6,874 nucleotides of DNA from Candidatus Parabacteroides intestinavium (GTDB lineage: Bacteria; Bacteroidota; Bacteroidia; Bacteroidales; Tannerellaceae), in assembly GCA_019118725.1 (NCBI GenBank), contig DWYO01000187.1:1-6874 (forward strand). The letters run 5' to 3'. Numbering within the stretch: position 1 is the stretch's first letter; each line of letters begins with the position of its first letter. The notes beneath the pieces are model-generated. The model was not told where the DNA came from, searched no databases, and saw only the letters and a list, made by a program, of their open reading frames with translations. Position numbers and translations under genes: made by a program. Shown here one piece after another: positions 4,716-6,874 of the stretch.

Positions 4716-6119
4716 TCAGTTATTCAATTCCTCCGCCAGAAGAATCGCTTTCTTCAAAGCTCCCAGTTTATTATTCACTTCCTGCAATTCGCGCTCGTCA
4801 TCACTCTTCGCCACAATCCCGGCTCCAGCCTGATAATACAGGACATTTCCCCGGCTGATAAAGGAGCGTATCGTGATGGCCTGATTCAAATCTCCATTCA
4901 ATCCGATAAAACCGATACAGCCCCCGTATGCGGTTCGATTATGCGGTTCGATTTCAGAGATTAATTGCATTGCCCTAACCTTGGGAGCTCCGCTTAGCGT
5001 GCCTGCCGGGAAAGTATCGATAAAGGTCTTGACCGGTGTGCTATCCGCATTTATCTGCCCTGTCACACGCGAGACCAGATGAATCACATGGCTATAATAT
5101 TGCACCTCTTTATAGAAATCCACCCGCACATCATGGGCATTCCGCGAAAGGTCGTTCCGGGCCAGATCAACCAGCATGACATGTTCGGCATTCTCTTTCG
5201 GATCTTCCCGCAAACGTTCGGTACGTCGCTTGTCTTCCTCTACATTTCCCGTTCGAAAAGCGGTACCTGCTATCGGGTCAATACTTGCCACTCCGCCTGA
5301 CACCTTGCAATGCGTCTCCGGGGAAGAACCAAATATACGGAATCCGCCAAAATCGAAATAAAACAGGTATGGAGACGGATTGATGCTCCTCAAAGCCCGA
5401 TAAACCTTGAAATCATCTCCGGAAAAGGATTGCTCAAACCGGCGACTCAATACAATCTGGAATACATCCCCACGCAAGCAATGACGGATGCCCGCACGGA
5501 CCATCGAACGGTATTCCTCATCAGTGATAGGGGAAGACTCCTCCCCTTGCCGATGGAAATTATACGAAGCAAAATTACGGTTATAGATATTGTTCTCCAA
5601 TTCCGGCAAATGGCTTTCTTCATTCTCTTCCAAAAGCTCGACCAAGGTCAGTTCGTTCCGAAAATGGTCAAATTGTATCAGGTATTTGTAGAATATATAA
5701 CAGATATCTGGCGCATCATTCTCCGGATGGTGGGATTCCCTGACCGGAATCGGTTCGAAATAGCGAACTGCATCGAACGAGGTATACCCGAACAACCCGC
5801 ACCAGGCCGAACCCTCGCCCTCTACCTGCAAGCATCCGATAAACTCGTTTAAAGCATCTTCCACCCGATACGCTTCGGTCAAATCTTTGATGACTTGCCT
5901 CCTATCGGGAAAATCCAGTGTACACTGATTTCGGTTCACGCTGAATTGCGCTAACGGATGTAGGGCTATAAACGAAAGACTGTTCTCGTGCCCATGAAAA
6001 TCAGAGCTCTCCAATAAAGCGGATTTCGGATAAATATCACGCACCTTAAGGTAAATACTCACCGGAGTCTGCAGGTCGCCTAAAACCCGATGCACTTTCG
6101 TATGATAGAAATATTTCAT
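4716..6119 (-). CDS. trpE: Anthranilate synthase catalytic subunit (component I)
   Basis: TrpE converts chorismate to anthranilate using ammonia from TrpG, and is normally the feedback-controlled step. The 467-residue protein has both the N-terminal regulatory region and the C-terminal chorismate-binding domain. LLESS (35-39) and NPSPYLFYF (247-255) correspond to the allosteric tryptophan site, so inhibition by tryptophan is likely retained. PIAGTAFRTG (282-291), KENAEHVMLVDLARNDLSR (308-326), SHVIHLVSRV (343-352, putative catalytic H347), GTLSGAPKVRAMQL (373-386), AYGGCIGFIG (397-406) and QAGAGIVAKSDDERE (430-444) are the chorismate-enzyme signatures. PabB is the main alternative; the LLES and NPSPY motifs and the operon favour TrpE. 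The ATG at 6119 lies 4 nt after the trpB stop, and those 4 bases are all A on the coding strand, implying coupled translation. Confidence 0.96.
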   Translation of the reverse strand: MKYFYHTKVHRVLGDLQTPVSIYLKVRDIYPKSALLESSDFHGHENSLSFIALHPLAQFSVNRNQCTLDFPDRRQVIKDLTEAYRVEDALNEFIGCLQVEGEGSAWCGLFGYTSFDAVRYFEPIPVRESHHPENDAPDICYIFYKYLIQFDHFRNELTLVELLEENEESHLPELENNIYNRNFASYNFHRQGEESSPITDEEYRSMVRAGIRHCLRGDVFQIVLSRRFEQSFSGDDFKVYRALRSINPSPYLFYFDFGGFRIFGSSPETHCKVSGGVASIDPIAGTAFRTGNVEEDKRRTERLREDPKENAEHVMLVDLARNDLSRNAHDVRVDFYKEVQYYSHVIHLVSRVTGQINADSTPVKTFIDTFPAGTLSGAPKVRAMQLISEIEPHNRTAYGGCIGFIGLNGDLNQAITIRSFISRGNVLYYQAGAGIVAKSDDERELQEVNNKLGALKKAILLAEELNN

Positions 6120-6123
6120 TTTT

Positions 6124-6874
6124 TTAGTAATTGGTTGTTAGTAATCGGTAATTGGAATAAGTATCCATATCCTTATCTCCTCGTCCGGAAACGGTAAGGA
6201 CAATGATATCTTCCGGCCGGAAATTCAATTTCGGCAATACGCCAAGAGCATGTGCACTTTCCAATGCCGGGATAATCCCCTCTGTACGGGTCAGGAAAAA
6301 TGCGGCTTCGAGAGCCTCATCATCGTTCACCGCTATCACCTTCGCCCGATGTTTCTCTGCCAGATTGGCATGCATCGGACCAATTCCGGGATAATCCAAT
6401 CCGGCAGAAATGGAATAAGGCTCTTCGATTTGCCCATCCCCATTCTGGATAACAAATGTCCGTGATCCGTGAATGATGCCTTTTTTCCCCAACTGAATGG
6501 TAGCTGCAGTCTTTCCGGAAAAGACACCTAATCCGCCCGCCTCAGCCAATACAATCTTGACACGCGCATCATCCAGATAATGGTAAATGGTTCCGGCGGC
6601 ATTGCTTCCGCCTCCCACACAAGCAATCAGATAATCCGGATAATCCCGTCCCTCATGTTCCTGCAATTGCATCCGGATTTCCCGGCTGATCACGGATTGC
6701 AAGCGAGCTACTATATCCGGATAGGGATGCGGACCAACGGTCGATCCTATAATATAATAGGTATCCGCAGGGTGGCAACACCAATCACGTATCGCTTCGT
6801 TAGTCGCATCTTTCAGGGTCATATTGCCTGACGTCACTGGAACGACTGTTGCGCCCAACATTTCCATTTTCTGT
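6124..6874 (-). CDS. trpB: Tryptophan synthase beta subunit (3' part, truncated by the window edge)
   Basis: TrpB condenses indole with L-serine using PLP. About 249 C-terminal codons are visible out of a family length near 395; the frame continues open through the right edge (QKMEMLGA), so the ATG at 6867 is internal. GPHPYPDIV, the PLP phosphate loop VGGGSNAAG, EPYSISAGLDYPGIGPMHA, GIIPALESAHALG (with the conserved glutamate) and SGRGDKD (PLP-pyridine serine) are intact. The catalytic lysine region is outside the window. The last residues after SGRGDKD, YSNYRLLTTNY, are encoded by short repeated DNA words and do not look conserved, although the tail length is similar to that of enterobacterial TrpB. 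trpB appears to be the first visible gene of the operon; whether another gene precedes it cannot be seen. Confidence 0.97.
   Translation of the reverse strand, partial: QKMEMLGATVVPVTSGNMTLKDATNEAIRDWCCHPADTYYIIGSTVGPHPYPDIVARLQSVISREIRMQLQEHEGRDYPDYLIACVGGGSNAAGTIYHYLDDARVKIVLAEAGGLGVFSGKTAATIQLGKKGIIHGSRTFVIQNGDGQIEEPYSISAGLDYPGIGPMHANLAEKHRAKVIAVNDDEALEAAFFLTRTEGIIPALESAHALGVLPKLNFRPEDIIVLTVSGRGDKDMDTYSNYRLLTTNY

Larger units (their letters stand above)
692..6874 (-). other. Tryptophan operon trpB-trpE-trpG-trpD-trpC-trpF-trpA (5' end outside window)
   Basis: Seven co-directional genes with gaps of -4 to 80 nt, and no opposing gene between them, cover the route from chorismate to L-tryptophan. 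TrpA and TrpB, partners in one alpha2-beta2 enzyme, are at opposite ends of the unit; trpE and trpG, partners in anthranilate synthase, are adjacent. TrpC and TrpF are separate proteins, unlike the fused enterobacterial enzyme, and TrpG is not fused to TrpD. This order fits Bacteroidales. The promoter, any leader peptide and any attenuator would be upstream of trpB and are not visible. No repressor gene is present in the window. Confidence 0.9.

Noticed and set aside
5310..5852. 180-codon plus-strand open frame antisense to trpE
   Set aside because: It lies wholly opposite strongly conserved trpE sequence and its translation shows no recognisable domain; it is a shadow of codon bias.
6124..6867. 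trpB read as a complete short gene starting at the ATG at 6867
   Set aside because: The frame stays open to the window edge and residues before this Met match internal TrpB sequence; the N-terminal domain with the catalytic lysine is simply outside the window.
1..6874. CRISPR arrays, tRNA or rRNA genes, insertion sequences, riboswitch or trp attenuator
   Set aside because: I found no spaced direct repeats of CRISPR type, no tRNA-like cloverleaf, no transposase, and no tryptophan-rich leader with a terminator. A leader, if any, would precede trpB outside the window.

Overview
The window is most of a bacterial tryptophan biosynthesis operon on the minus strand, with a small toxin gene on the plus strand converging on its 3' end. 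In transcription order the operon is trpB (3' part only) - trpE - trpG - trpD - trpC - trpF - trpA, from the right edge down to position 692. All seven proteins carry their family motifs and the six complete ones are intact. Monofunctional trpC, trpF, trpD and trpG, the gene order with trpB at the head far from trpA, A-rich starts without clear Shine-Dalgarno sites, and the TrpD variant KHGNY instead of the usual KHGNR all point to Bacteroidales (Bacteroides or Parabacteroides type). The genus is an inference from gene order and protein style, not a database match.

Layout: 1-15 holds the last codons of an upstream plus-strand frame, possibly an antitoxin. 31-450 is a VapC-family PIN-domain toxin. 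451-691 has no intact gene; it holds a strong hairpin (481-508) and a stretch of about 60% G+C that reads like a broken gene on the plus strand. 692-6874 is the trp operon. Its intercistronic distances vary: trpB-trpE 4 nt, trpE-trpG 75 nt, trpG-trpD 80 nt (from the preferred trpD start), trpD-trpC 68 nt, trpC-trpF 31 nt, and trpF-trpA overlap by 4 nt.

Together the trp genes encode the route from chorismate to tryptophan: TrpE+TrpG make anthranilate, TrpD adds the phosphoribosyl group, TrpF isomerises, TrpC closes the indole ring, and TrpA+TrpB finish the synthesis. The operon promoter and any leader or attenuator would lie upstream of trpB, outside the window.

I do not see a new system. The points worth a second look are the coding-like GC-rich relic between vapC and trpA, the near-identical translation starts of trpC and trpD, the hairpins in two of the longer spacers, the repeat-built 3' end of trpB, and the very low tryptophan content of the encoded enzymes.
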